Shown here one piece after another: positions 9,596-17,124 of a DNA stretch of 64,000 bases. Position 1 is the first letter of the stretch. Each line of letters begins with the position of its first letter. The DNA comes from UBA6522 sp965262365 (GTDB lineage: Bacteria > Pseudomonadota > Gammaproteobacteria > Steroidobacterales > Rariloculaceae), in assembly GCA_965262365.1 (NCBI GenBank), contig OZ253541.1:2666001-2730000 (forward strand), read 5' to 3'. Both the position numbers and the translations under genes were made by a program. The notes below the pieces were generated by a model, which saw only the letters and a list, made by a program, of their open reading frames with translations, did no database searches and was not told the origin of the DNA.

Positions 9596-9624
9596 ACGTA
9601 ATTATCAGTTGGATAGAGCACTAG
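9596..9624 (+). repeat. 29-bp interspersed repeat, copy 1
   Basis: This 29-base segment between nlpD and yqaA matches the reverse complement of 47057-47085 at 27 of 29 positions; the two differences are both C/T. The element ends in AGAGCACTAG. Here it overlaps a short palindrome (CTGATA at 9591-9596 with TATCAG at 9603-9608). It lies at the 3' end of yqaA. Confidence 0.8.
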
Positions 9625-10196
9625 CGTAGAACGAGGTACAACACCAACAGCAAGGCTATCGAAATCCATCCCACGAGGTCCACATGCCGGCGCAACTTTC
9701 GCTCCATGGGCCTCCCGCCCCAGCGTATCAGACCGGCTACCAGAAAGAATCTGGCGCCGCGGCCGACCAGGGATGCCAGCACGAACAAGGGGAACAGCAT
9801 GTGCAGCGCACCTGCCGCGATGGTGAAAATCTTGTAGGGAACCGGCGAGAACCCGGCTCCGAGTACGGTCAGAAACCCCCAGGCGGCAAACCACTCGACC
9901 GCCAGGAGATAACCGTCCCAGTAACCTACAGACCGCAGAATCGGTTCGACGGCGTCCGCCGCGAACCACCCGATCGCATATCCGGCAGCGCCGCCCAGAA
10001 CGGAAGCCACGGTGGTCACCGATGCCAGCCGCCAACCCTTGCGGGGCTCGGCCAGCGTCATGGGCACCAGGATCGCCTCAGGGGGAATCGGAAAGAACGA
10101 CGACTCGGCAAAGCTGAGCCCCGCCAGGTAGCGTTCCGCGTGGCGATGCTGCGCCCACCGCAGCGCGCTGTCATAAAGATCGGAGAAAAGGCTCAA
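9621..10196 (-). CDS. YqaA/DedA-family inner-membrane protein
   Basis: A 191-residue membrane protein of the YqaA branch of the DedA (SNARE-associated/VTT) superfamily. Signature features are FAESSFFPIPPEAILVPM near residue 30, a GAGFSPVPYKIFTIAAG motif near 113-130, and about four or five membrane segments ending in a hydrophobic tail. The superfamily includes lipid transporters and scramblases; the role of YqaA is unproven. It overlaps pcm by four bases (ATGA-type coupling) and precedes nlpD, as in pseudomonads. Its last bases overlap the interspersed repeat. Confidence 0.88.
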   Translation of the reverse strand: MSLFSDLYDSALRWAQHRHAERYLAGLSFAESSFFPIPPEAILVPMTLAEPRKGWRLASVTTVASVLGGAAGYAIGWFAADAVEPILRSVGYWDGYLLAVEWFAAWGFLTVLGAGFSPVPYKIFTIAAGALHMLFPLFVLASLVGRGARFFLVAGLIRWGGRPMERKLRRHVDLVGWISIALLLVLYLVLR

Positions 10197-10840
10197 TTGA
10201 GGGTACCGGGCAGGAGTGGCACGAAGCTGACGGCACCGAGCGGTTCACGCCGGTACCCGTCGGGGGTTCGGGTGATGCATTGCAGGCGCTGCCCACCGCG
10301 GGCGCCGATCGGTATGACCAGGCGCCCACCTTCGTCAAGTTGCTCGAGCAACTCCCGGGGAACGTCCGCAGGCGCAGCGGTGACGATGATTCCCTGATAC
10401 GGGGCCTGCGCTTGCCAGCCACGCAGGCCGTCGCCGTGGCGCAGCGAGACATTGCTGACCCCGAGTTCCCTGAGCCGTTCCTGGGCGCGCCTGATCAACG
10501 AAAGCAGCCGCTCCACGCTGAATACGTGCTGCGCAAAGGGTGCCGCGACAGCCGTCTGGTAGCCGCTGCCGGTGCCGATTTCCAGGACGCGCCTGAGCTT
10601 CTGTCCCGGCGGCAGCCCACGAACGAGCGCCTCCGTCATCCGGGCGACGATGTACGGCTGGGAGATGGTCTGGCCAAGCCCGATGGGAAGAGCGGTATCT
10701 TCATAGGCGCGGCTGGCCAATGCCTCGTCGACGAACAGATGCCTCGGTACCTCGCGAATTCGGTCCAGCACCGCGTCATTGCCGATGCCTTCGCGTTTCA
10801 GGCGGCGAATCAGACGGTCCCGGGTGCGCACCGACGTCAT
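10193..10840 (-). CDS. pcm: protein-L-isoaspartate O-methyltransferase
   Basis: PCMT repairs isoaspartyl damage in aged proteins using S-adenosylmethionine. From ATG 10840 (MTSVRTRDRL) the product is 215 residues, the usual size. It has GQTISQPYIVARMTE (substrate side) and the SAM-binding LEIGTGSGYQTAV motif. An in-frame earlier start at 10888 would add 16 residues with no family resemblance. It is the first gene of a pcm-yqaA-nlpD unit. surE, normally just upstream of pcm, is absent; the neighbour is a divergent smr gene. Confidence 0.95.
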   Translation of the reverse strand: MTSVRTRDRLIRRLKREGIGNDAVLDRIREVPRHLFVDEALASRAYEDTALPIGLGQTISQPYIVARMTEALVRGLPPGQKLRRVLEIGTGSGYQTAVAAPFAQHVFSVERLLSLIRRAQERLRELGVSNVSLRHGDGLRGWQAQAPYQGIIVTAAPADVPRELLEQLDEGGRLVIPIGARGGQRLQCITRTPDGYRREPLGAVSFVPLLPGTLN

Positions 10841-11018
10841 ACCGACTCCACGGGCCTCTCGCCCGTGTCTCACTGCGGCACGCTCCACAAGGCTTTCAAG
10901 GATTCCGCTCCCATGCTCGGAAGATTTTGCGGGTCAGGATCGCTGGATTCGGCAGTTCCCGGGCCACTATACTGGATACTGGCAGCCCGTGGCGAAAGCC
11001 CCATGTCGGAGCGATGAC

Positions 11019-11555
11019 TTGACTGTCGGCAATGACAAGGAAGCCCTGACGCGCGCCATGCGCGGCGTCAGGCGTCTGAAGTACGAGGAACGCGCGTCGC
11101 ACCGGCGTTCCCGGCCGCCGACCGCCGCGATGACGCGCACAGCCCGGCAGGAAGTGCTGCGCGAAAGCCTCCTGGGATCGGACGACGGCCCCGACGCCCT
11201 CGAGCAACTCGGCGAGGAGATGTCATACCGGCGCACCAGCCTTCCGGAACGAACCTTTCGCCGATTGCGCCGTGGCCGCTTCCGCATTGAAGACGAGACG
11301 GACCTGCACGGACTCACGGCGGCTCAGGCACGAACGCATTTGCGGGAGTTCATCGTCGAGTCCGCGGCACGGGGCCATGGATGCGTTCGCGTGATCCACG
11401 GCAAGGGTCTGCGGTCAGGCCCCCGCGGCCCGGTGCTCAAGACCCACGTGCAGCGCTGGCTGGCCCAATGGGACGAGGTTCTGGCTTTCGTTTCCGCCCG
11501 TGCCCGCGACGGCGGCTCCGGCGCAGTCTACGTGTTGCTTCGCCGGAAGCGCTGA
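11019..11555 (+). CDS. Smr-domain protein (putative DNA endonuclease SmrA/SmrB type)
   Basis: A 178-residue protein whose C-terminal half is an Smr domain: the DLHGLT motif near residue 90 and the HGKGLRSG motif near 130. A basic, charged N-terminal region (RRLKYEERASHRRSR) resembles SmrA/SmrB proteins. SmrB-type proteins cleave mRNA at collided ribosomes in E. coli; SmrA-type function is less clear, and I cannot assign it to either. The TTG at 11019 is chosen because GGAG (11008-11011) precedes it by seven bases, and the overlapping ATG at 11014 runs straight into a stop. It is divergent from pcm and convergent with ftsB. Confidence 0.85.
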   Translation: MTVGNDKEALTRAMRGVRRLKYEERASHRRSRPPTAAMTRTARQEVLRESLLGSDDGPDALEQLGEEMSYRRTSLPERTFRRLRRGRFRIEDETDLHGLTAAQARTHLREFIVESAARGHGCVRVIHGKGLRSGPRGPVLKTHVQRWLAQWDEVLAFVSARARDGGSGAVYVLLRRKR

Positions 11556-11561
11556 GACCAC

Positions 11562-11858
11562 CTACTGATCCGTGGGTTCCGCGGAGGGCAAAGTGGTGAT
11601 CTGGTAGAAGGTCTCGCCTTCGGCAATCATCCCCAGATCGGCGCGGGCGCGCTCCTCGGCTGCAGCCAGTCCTTGCTTGAGGTCCTGGACCTCGCCCTCC
11701 AGCGCCGCATTGCGTGCAGCCAGGTCACGATTATCACGGGTTCGTTGGACGATCAGGTCCTTGAGCCGCCAAACTTCGCGCAAGCCGTCCTCGGGAGACC
11801 AGAGGCGGGCTTGAACGACGCCCAGGCAGACTACCAACAGAAGCAGCAGAATTCGCAT
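11562..11858 (-). CDS. ftsB: cell division protein FtsB
   Basis: A 98-residue bitopic divisome protein. Residues 1-18 form one membrane anchor (MRILLLLLVVCLGVVQARLW), followed by a coiled coil (about residues 28-70, with DNRDLAARNAALEGEVQDL) and the conserved GLAAAEERARADLGMI segment. FtsB forms a complex with FtsL and FtsQ that controls septal wall synthesis. It sits 43 bases downstream of eno, the usual eno-ftsB pair. ispD and ispF, which normally follow, are missing here. Confidence 0.95.
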   Translation of the reverse strand: MRILLLLLVVCLGVVQARLWSPEDGLREVWRLKDLIVQRTRDNRDLAARNAALEGEVQDLKQGLAAAEERARADLGMIAEGETFYQITTLPSAEPTDQ

Positions 11859-11901
11859 GGTTGGTGCAACTCTCCCAGCCCGGATGATCCATGGTACTCG
11901 T

Positions 11902-13185
11902 TTACAGGCTCATTGGGAACGCATCGGCGCCTGCGAATGCGGCGCGCTCGCCCAATTCGGCCTCTATCCGCAGCAACCGATTGTACTTGGCGATCCGGTC
12001 GGAGCGGCTCAACGAACCCGTCTTGATCTGCGTGGCGGTCGTGGCGACCGCAATATCCGCAATCGTGGTGTCCTCGGTCTCTCCCGAGCGGTGGGAAATC
12101 ACCGCCGTGTAGCCGGCCGCGCAGGCCATGTCGATGGCAGCGGTCGTCTCGGTCAGCGTACCGATCTGGTTGGGTTTTACCAGAATGCTGTTGGCGACCC
12201 GCCTGTCGATCCCGGCACTCAGAATTTCCGTATTGGTCACGAACAAGTCGTCACCCACCAGTTGCATATGGCCCCGCAATCGCTCGCTGTGATACGACCA
12301 ACCGGACCAATCGTCCTCGGCCATGCCGTCTTCGATGGAGACGATCGGGTAACGGGCCGCGAGATCTTCCAGGTACCTCGAGAATTCGCTCGAATTGAAC
12401 TGCCGCCCCTCCGATTCCAGACAATAGACGCCGTCGACATGGAACTCCGTGCTGGCCACATCCAGTCCAAGATAGATTTCCCGCCCGAGCGTATAGCCGG
12501 CCCCCTCCACGGCTTCGGCAATAGCGCCAAGCGCCGCCTCGTTGGATTCCAGGTCCGGGGCAAAACCGCCTTCATCGCCCACCGCGGTATTCAGCCCACG
12601 GCCTTCCAGGACGCGCTTCAGGTTGTGGAAAATCTCGGCGCCGTAGCGCAGGCTCTCCGAAAAGCTCGGCGCCCCCACCGGCAGGATCATGAACTCCTGG
12701 ATATCCACGCTGTTGTTGGCATGGGCACCGCCGTTGATGATGTTCATCATCGGCACCGGCATGAGGTACTCGTCCCGCTCGGCAAGTGCGCGGTACAGCG
12801 GCTTGCCCTGCTCCGCCGCACAGGCCTTCGCATTTGCAAGCGAGACCGCGAGGATCGCGTTGGCCCCCACCCGCGCCTTGTTGGGCGTGCCGTCCAGATC
12901 GATGAGGCGCGCATCCAGGGCTTCCTGATCCCCGCTATCGATTCCCCGAACCACATCTCGGATCTCTCCATTGACGAAATCCACGGCTCGTCTGACGCCC
13001 TTGCCCAGGTAGCGCTGCCGGTCGCCGTCTCTCAGTTCGACCGCCTCGCGGGAACCCGTGGACGCGCCGGACGGGACCGCCGCCCGCCCCCGGGCACCGG
13101 ACTCGAGGATGACTTCCGCATCCACGGTGGGAAAACCCCGGGAATCCAGTATCTCAAGCCCCTGAACGTCCTTGATTCGGCTCAT
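11902..13185 (-). CDS. eno: enolase
   Basis: A 427-residue enolase that interconverts 2-phosphoglycerate and phosphoenolpyruvate, and in many proteobacteria also sits in the RNA degradosome. Visible signatures are GNPTVEV-like DSRGFPTVDAEV at the start, GASTGSREAVELRD, the active-site loop MNIINGGAHANNSVDIQEFM, the catalytic LVKPNQIGTLTET, and the C-terminal SHRSGETEDTTIADIAVA. Full length. It lies between kdsA and ftsB on the same strand. Confidence 0.99.
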   Translation of the reverse strand: MSRIKDVQGLEILDSRGFPTVDAEVILESGARGRAAVPSGASTGSREAVELRDGDRQRYLGKGVRRAVDFVNGEIRDVVRGIDSGDQEALDARLIDLDGTPNKARVGANAILAVSLANAKACAAEQGKPLYRALAERDEYLMPVPMMNIINGGAHANNSVDIQEFMILPVGAPSFSESLRYGAEIFHNLKRVLEGRGLNTAVGDEGGFAPDLESNEAALGAIAEAVEGAGYTLGREIYLGLDVASTEFHVDGVYCLESEGRQFNSSEFSRYLEDLAARYPIVSIEDGMAEDDWSGWSYHSERLRGHMQLVGDDLFVTNTEILSAGIDRRVANSILVKPNQIGTLTETTAAIDMACAAGYTAVISHRSGETEDTTIADIAVATTATQIKTGSLSRSDRIAKYNRLLRIEAELGERAAFAGADAFPMSL

Positions 13186-13204
13186 CGCGATTCCCTGTCG
13201 ATTC

Positions 13205-14038
13205 TCAAACTTGCTGCTCTTCCAGGGCGCCGTTCTTGACCGCCTCGTCGATGGCCTTGAGGCGGGTCAGCAGCTCCGCCATCCTGCCCAGCGGCCAGGC
13301 GTTGGGCCCGTCGCTCTTGGCCTCGTCTGGATTCGGATGCGACTCCAGGAACAACCCCGCGACACCCGTGGCCACGGCCGCGCGTGCCAGCGGCGGGATA
13401 AACGCGCGTTCGCCGCCCGAGGCATGACCCTGCGCCCCCGGATACTGAACCGAATGACCCGCGTCGAAGACCACCGGACAGCCGGTTTCCCGCATCAGCA
13501 CCAACGAGCGCATGTCAGACACCAGGTTGTTGTACCCGAACATGTAGCCCCGTTCGCACACCAGAATGTCCTCGTTTCCGGTGGATCGGGCCTTCTCGAC
13601 CACGTTGGTCATCTCCCAGGGAGACAGAAACTGGCCTTTCTTGATGTTGACCGGGCGCCCGCAGGAAGCGACCGACACGATGAAGTTGGTCTGACGGCAC
13701 AGCATCGCGGGAGTCTGCAGTACATCCACAACGGCCGCGACCTCTGACAGCGGCGTGTCCTCGTGAACATCGGTGAGTACCGGGACGCCGACCTGCTGCC
13801 GGACCGCGTCCAGCGCGCGCAGTCCCTGCTCCATTCCCAGCCCGCGAAAGCTGCCGATGGACGAGCGGTTGGCCTTGTCGAAGGAGGACTTGAAGATGAA
13901 CGGGATCTCCAGCGCCTTGGTAATCTCCGCCAACTTGCCCGCCACGTCGACGACGAACGATTCGCCTTCGATCACGCAGGGACCGGAAATCAGGAAGAAC
14001 GGCGTGGTATTGCCGGCCTCGAACCCGGCCAGCTTCAT
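13205..14038 (-). CDS. kdsA: 3-deoxy-8-phosphooctulonate synthase (KDO-8-P synthase)
   Basis: Condenses phosphoenolpyruvate with arabinose 5-phosphate for lipid A inner-core KDO. 277 residues from ATG 14038, which overlaps the pyrG stop as ATGA. Family motifs include FLISGPCVIEGE, FKSSFDKANRSS, the DVHED segment and DAGHSVQYPGAQGHASGGER. An in-frame extension upstream of 14038 lies inside pyrG and is not coding-like. It fits the lipid A genes found later in the window. Confidence 0.98.
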   Translation of the reverse strand: MKLAGFEAGNTTPFFLISGPCVIEGESFVVDVAGKLAEITKALEIPFIFKSSFDKANRSSIGSFRGLGMEQGLRALDAVRQQVGVPVLTDVHEDTPLSEVAAVVDVLQTPAMLCRQTNFIVSVASCGRPVNIKKGQFLSPWEMTNVVEKARSTGNEDILVCERGYMFGYNNLVSDMRSLVLMRETGCPVVFDAGHSVQYPGAQGHASGGERAFIPPLARAAVATGVAGLFLESHPNPDEAKSDGPNAWPLGRMAELLTRLKAIDEAVKNGALEEQQV

Positions 14039-15681
14039 GCGCGTGCCACGCGCGGCAGCCTCAGTCCCTGACAGGAGCGCGCCGCGGTCACGAAACTGGC
14101 GAACAGCGGGTGCCCGTCGAGGGGGTTGGAGGTGAATTCGGGGTGGAACTGGCAGGTCAGGAACCACGGATGCCCGGGCAGTTCGATGATCTCCGCCAGA
14201 TCATCCGCGGACCGCCCGGAAAACACCAACCCCTTTTCGGCGAGCGTCGCGGTGTAATTGTTGTTGAATTCGTAACGGTGGCGGTGACGCTCGTAGATCG
14301 TATCCTGGCCGTAAGCCGCCCGGGCCAGGCTGCCCGGTGCGATGTGGCAGGTTTGCGCGCCGAGTCGCATGGTGCCGCCCTTGTCCGAATCCTCGGTGCG
14401 TTCTTCGATCGCACCGCTGCGATCCTGCCACTCGGTGATCATCGCGATCACGGGCTCAGGTGTGTCAGCTTGAAACTCCGTGGAATGGGCACCGGTGAGT
14501 CCCGCCACGTTGCGAGCGAACTCGATCACGGCGACCTGCAGGCCCAGGCAGATACCCAGGTAGGGAATCTCCTTTTCCCGCGCCAGTTTCACGGCGGAAA
14601 TCTTGCCCTCGATACCTCTGTCGCCGAATCCACCGGGGACGAGAATGGCATCGGCGGTGTTCAGCCGGCCGGTTCCCTCGGTTTCAAGCTCCTCGGACTC
14701 CACGTAGCGAATATTGACCCGGGTGCGGGTCTGGATGCCCGCATGCAGCAGCGCTTCGGTGAGCGAGATGTAGGAATCGCGATGGTCCATGTACTTGCCG
14801 ACCATGGCAATCTCCACCTCGGCTTCCGGGTTGGCGTGCGCATCGACCACCGACTGCCACTTCGACAACGGTGCCGGAGGAACGTCGAGCCTCAGCTTGT
14901 CGACGACGATGTCGTCCAGGTGCTGCTCGTTGAGCATCAGCGGAATCTTGTAGAGATTGTCCACGTCCACCGCGGAGATCACCGCCCGCTCCTCGACGCT
15001 GGTGAACAGCGCGATCTTGGCGCGCTGTTCGTCCGGCAGCGGCTGCTCCGACCGGCAGACGAGGATGTCCGGCTGGATCCCGATGGAGCGCAATTCCTTC
15101 ACGGAATGTTGCGTGGGCTTGGTCTTGATCTCCTTGGACGCCGCGATGTAGGGCACCAGAGTCAGGTGCAGGTAGGCCACGCGCTCGCGGCCCAGTTCGA
15201 CGCCCAACTGGCGAATCGCCTCCATGAACGGCAGCGATTCGATATCGCCCACGGTGCCGCCGATTTCCACCATGCAGACGTCGGCGCCGTCGGCGCCGCG
15301 CATGACGCTTTGCTTGATCTCGTCGGTGATATGCGGAATGACCTGGACCGTGGCGCCGAGATAATCGCCCCGCCGTTCCTTGGCGATGACCTCGCTGTAG
15401 ATGCGCCCCGTGGTGAAGTTGCTGTAGCTGCCGGTCTTGCTGCTGACGAAGCGCTCGTAGTGCCCGAGATCGAGGTCCGTTTCGGTGCCGTCCTCGGTCA
15501 CGAAGACCTCGCCGTGCTGAAACGGGCTCATGGTGCCCGGATCCACGTTGATGTAGGGATCCAGCTTGATCATCCGCACGTGGAGCCCGCGGGCTTCCAG
15601 GATGGCGCCCAGCGATGCTGCGGTAATGCCTTTGCCGAGGGACGAGACCACGCCCCCGGTGATGAAAATGAATCGTGTCAT
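14035..15681 (-). CDS. pyrG: CTP synthase
   Basis: A 548-residue two-domain enzyme that aminates UTP to CTP with glutamine. The N-terminal synthetase domain begins FITGGVVSSLGKGITAASLG. The C-terminal class I glutamine amidotransferase has the Cys nucleophile in PYLGICLGLQ and the His/Glu pair in CQFHPEFTS. Full length. It heads the pyrG-kdsA-eno-ftsB unit. About 110 bases upstream an inverted repeat (GGTATT, 4-base loop, AATACC) is visible near 15767-15782; its role is unknown. Confidence 0.99.
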   Translation of the reverse strand: MTRFIFITGGVVSSLGKGITAASLGAILEARGLHVRMIKLDPYINVDPGTMSPFQHGEVFVTEDGTETDLDLGHYERFVSSKTGSYSNFTTGRIYSEVIAKERRGDYLGATVQVIPHITDEIKQSVMRGADGADVCMVEIGGTVGDIESLPFMEAIRQLGVELGRERVAYLHLTLVPYIAASKEIKTKPTQHSVKELRSIGIQPDILVCRSEQPLPDEQRAKIALFTSVEERAVISAVDVDNLYKIPLMLNEQHLDDIVVDKLRLDVPPAPLSKWQSVVDAHANPEAEVEIAMVGKYMDHRDSYISLTEALLHAGIQTRTRVNIRYVESEELETEGTGRLNTADAILVPGGFGDRGIEGKISAVKLAREKEIPYLGICLGLQVAVIEFARNVAGLTGAHSTEFQADTPEPVIAMITEWQDRSGAIEERTEDSDKGGTMRLGAQTCHIAPGSLARAAYGQDTIYERHRHRYEFNNNYTATLAEKGLVFSGRSADDLAEIIELPGHPWFLTCQFHPEFTSNPLDGHPLFASFVTAARSCQGLRLPRVARA

Positions 15682-15842
15682 GGCCCGCCTTTGGTGCCTC
15701 GTCGGGTGTCGGGATGTGTCCCTGGGGGACCAGTCTCGAGCCCTGGAAATCGCTGCTTCAAGACGGTATTACAAAATACCAAAAATGCGGTCCCGCTACC
15801 AGTGGCCCGACACACCCATGCTCGGATTTCGACGCCAACCAG

Positions 15843-16046
15843 TCATGATTCCTCTCCGGGATTCGCACTGGAGAAGAGAGCCTCCAACAAATCGAGTTTT
15901 CCCGTGACTTCTTCCGGGACCGCCGCAGGATCGGCAAATTCCACCAGCCGGTGCAACTCGCCCTTGCGCAGCAGCATGGCGTGTCCGAGCCGGGCCGCCA
16001 AGCGGCGGAAAAACTCCTCGTCGATCTCGCTTATCCAGCCACGCAA
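15843..16046 (-). CDS. small hypothetical protein downstream of the HTH-nucleotidyltransferase
   Basis: A 67-residue, mostly helical, charged sequence starting at TTG 16046 (in-frame ISEIDEEFFRRLAARL), 13 bases after the stop of the nucleotidyltransferase gene and on the same strand. I recognise no family. Position suggests a partner in a two-gene module, since MNT-type nucleotidyltransferases are often paired with a small protein (usually HEPN), but no HEPN RX4-6H motif is visible. It could also be the remnant of a longer partner, since no ATG is available. Confidence 0.35.
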   Translation of the reverse strand: MRGWISEIDEEFFRRLAARLGHAMLLRKGELHRLVEFADPAAVPEEVTGKLDLLEALFSSANPGEES

Positions 16047-16059
16047 ACACGCTCCATTG

Positions 16060-16665
16060 CTACGGCGCCATCAGCGGTTCATCGTCGCTCCCGATCAGCA
16101 CAATGTGCTCACCTGCGAGCACGCGGGTCAGGAAAGCGTTGCCGGCGGCCTTTCTGACGGCAAACTCTTTTGAGGCATACAAGGCAGGATTGATCCGGCG
16201 GTCGAGACGTGCTTCTACCGGTGCAAGCGTTGCATAAATTTCTTCAAGTGTTACCTGATCCGCAACAACAAGAAGATCGATGTCGCTGGTCGCCCTATCG
16301 GTACCCTTTGCCACCGAACCATAAACCAGGGCAAGCGCAATCCTTTCGGTCAGCGACTCCAGGGCACTGCGGATTGGTTCGGCCACAGCGACGGTCTTGA
16401 CCACCAGGCCGCAGAGTTCCTCGAATACCGGCGAAGCGGCGTTCGCCTGATAGTGCTTTTGTCTGCCAATGCGAGTCACCGTGACCAGTCCGCTGGATGC
16501 AAGGCGCTTGAGTTCGCGCTGCACTGCGCCGGACCCGGAGCCGGTGAGTTCAATCAGTTCGCTTGCGAAGAAACTGCGCGATGGCTGGCCGAACAGCAGT
16601 GATAGAACACGTTGCTGAGTGGTGGTAAAAAGCGCGTCGGCTAGACTGGTTGGCAAACCTTCCAC
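16060..16665 (-). CDS. winged-helix regulator fused to MNT-type nucleotidyltransferase
   Basis: A 201-residue protein from GTG 16665 (VEGLPTSLADALF). Residues about 5-85 form an ArsR-like winged helix (GSGSGAVQRELKRLASSGLVTVTRIGRQKHY). Residues about 105-200 form a minimal nucleotidyltransferase domain with the GS motif and acidic pair in VYGSVAKGTDRATSDIDLLVV. Related proteins act as antitoxin-like nucleotidyltransferases and autoregulators; that role is inferred. An in-frame ATG at 16752 is possible, but it would read through the hexamer repeats that look like an operator. It lies just upstream of pyrG in DNA of accessory character. Confidence 0.8.
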   Translation of the reverse strand: MEGLPTSLADALFTTTQQRVLSLLFGQPSRSFFASELIELTGSGSGAVQRELKRLASSGLVTVTRIGRQKHYQANAASPVFEELCGLVVKTVAVAEPIRSALESLTERIALALVYGSVAKGTDRATSDIDLLVVADQVTLEEIYATLAPVEARLDRRINPALYASKEFAVRKAAGNAFLTRVLAGEHIVLIGSDDEPLMAP

Positions 16666-16715
16666 CCTGGCCGTCTTGCGACGGGCCGCGCGCGTAGAAT
16701 GTGTTATTGCTAAGA

Positions 16716-16742
16716 TGCCCACTATGGGCAGTTTAATGCCCA
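16716..16742 (-). promoter_or_regulatory. candidate operator: three TGGGCA/TGCCCA hexamers
   Basis: Three exact copies of one hexamer lie within 27 bases: 16716-16721, 16725-16730 (inverted) and 16737-16742. They sit about 50-75 bases upstream of the GTG of the winged-helix/nucleotidyltransferase gene. The spacing gives both an inverted pair and a direct pair, as expected for an autoregulated HTH protein. No protein-binding evidence can be read from the sequence. Confidence 0.45.
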
Positions 16743-16752
16743 GAGTGAGCAT

Positions 16753-17124
16753 AGTGCAATGATGTTACGGCACTTGGCCAGTCCTGAAGCGACCGATTTG
16801 TCACCCTGCGAGAATCGCTTGCGATGAGTCTCTCGTTTTGAAGCGGTCACAGAGGTTGGCTCGATGAGGAGGTTCCCGAGTTACCGGCAGAGGACCGCGA
16901 TTGGTTGGAATCCAAGCCGGTCGGCAACGAGCTGTTGTAGTGGAGCGCATCGACATCGTTCCCGAGCACCTCCTGGAAGACGTGCTCGCCCGCCTCGCGA
17001 CGATCCTCGAATAGCCAGCACTTGCGTCGTCCTAAATTTAATATCACATTAAGAAATATTCAGAGGCTTTCGGACGCCCATCTTCTATATTAGTATCATT
17101 TAGTAGATAATCTTATTATATGGT
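16753..17124. other. gene-poor segment with short gene remnants and an AT-rich tract
   Basis: About 370 bases between the nucleotidyltransferase gene and the insertion sequence. Two short plus-strand frames look like ends of former genes. One reads WLDEEVPELPAEDRDWLES (about 16857-16940, no start). The other, from GTG 16940 to TAG 17014, contains VERIDIVPEHLLEDVLARL. They overlap head to tail like a toxin-antitoxin or operon remnant, but I recognise neither. From about 17030 to 17124 the DNA becomes markedly AT-rich. No tRNA or clear promoter was found. Confidence 0.35.
17116..17124. repeat. left 9-bp target-site duplication of the insertion sequence
   Basis: TTATATGGT directly abuts the left terminal inverted repeat of the insertion sequence. 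The identical nonamer follows the right inverted repeat at 18773-18781. Confidence 0.9.

Noticed and set aside
9562..10035. Long N-terminal extension of the nlpD frame
   Set aside because: It runs through yqaA in another frame; the lipoprotein signal beginning at ATG 9561 fixes the true start.
10280..11017. Plus-strand open frame of 245 codons opposite pcm
   Set aside because: Antisense to pcm with no family resemblance; ends before the real smr start at TTG 11019.
16060..16752. ATG 16752 as the start of the HTH-nucleotidyltransferase gene
   Set aside because: The extra 29 residues would be encoded by the hexamer-repeat region and look unlike the family N-terminus; GTG 16665 gives the usual length. 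Not fully excluded.
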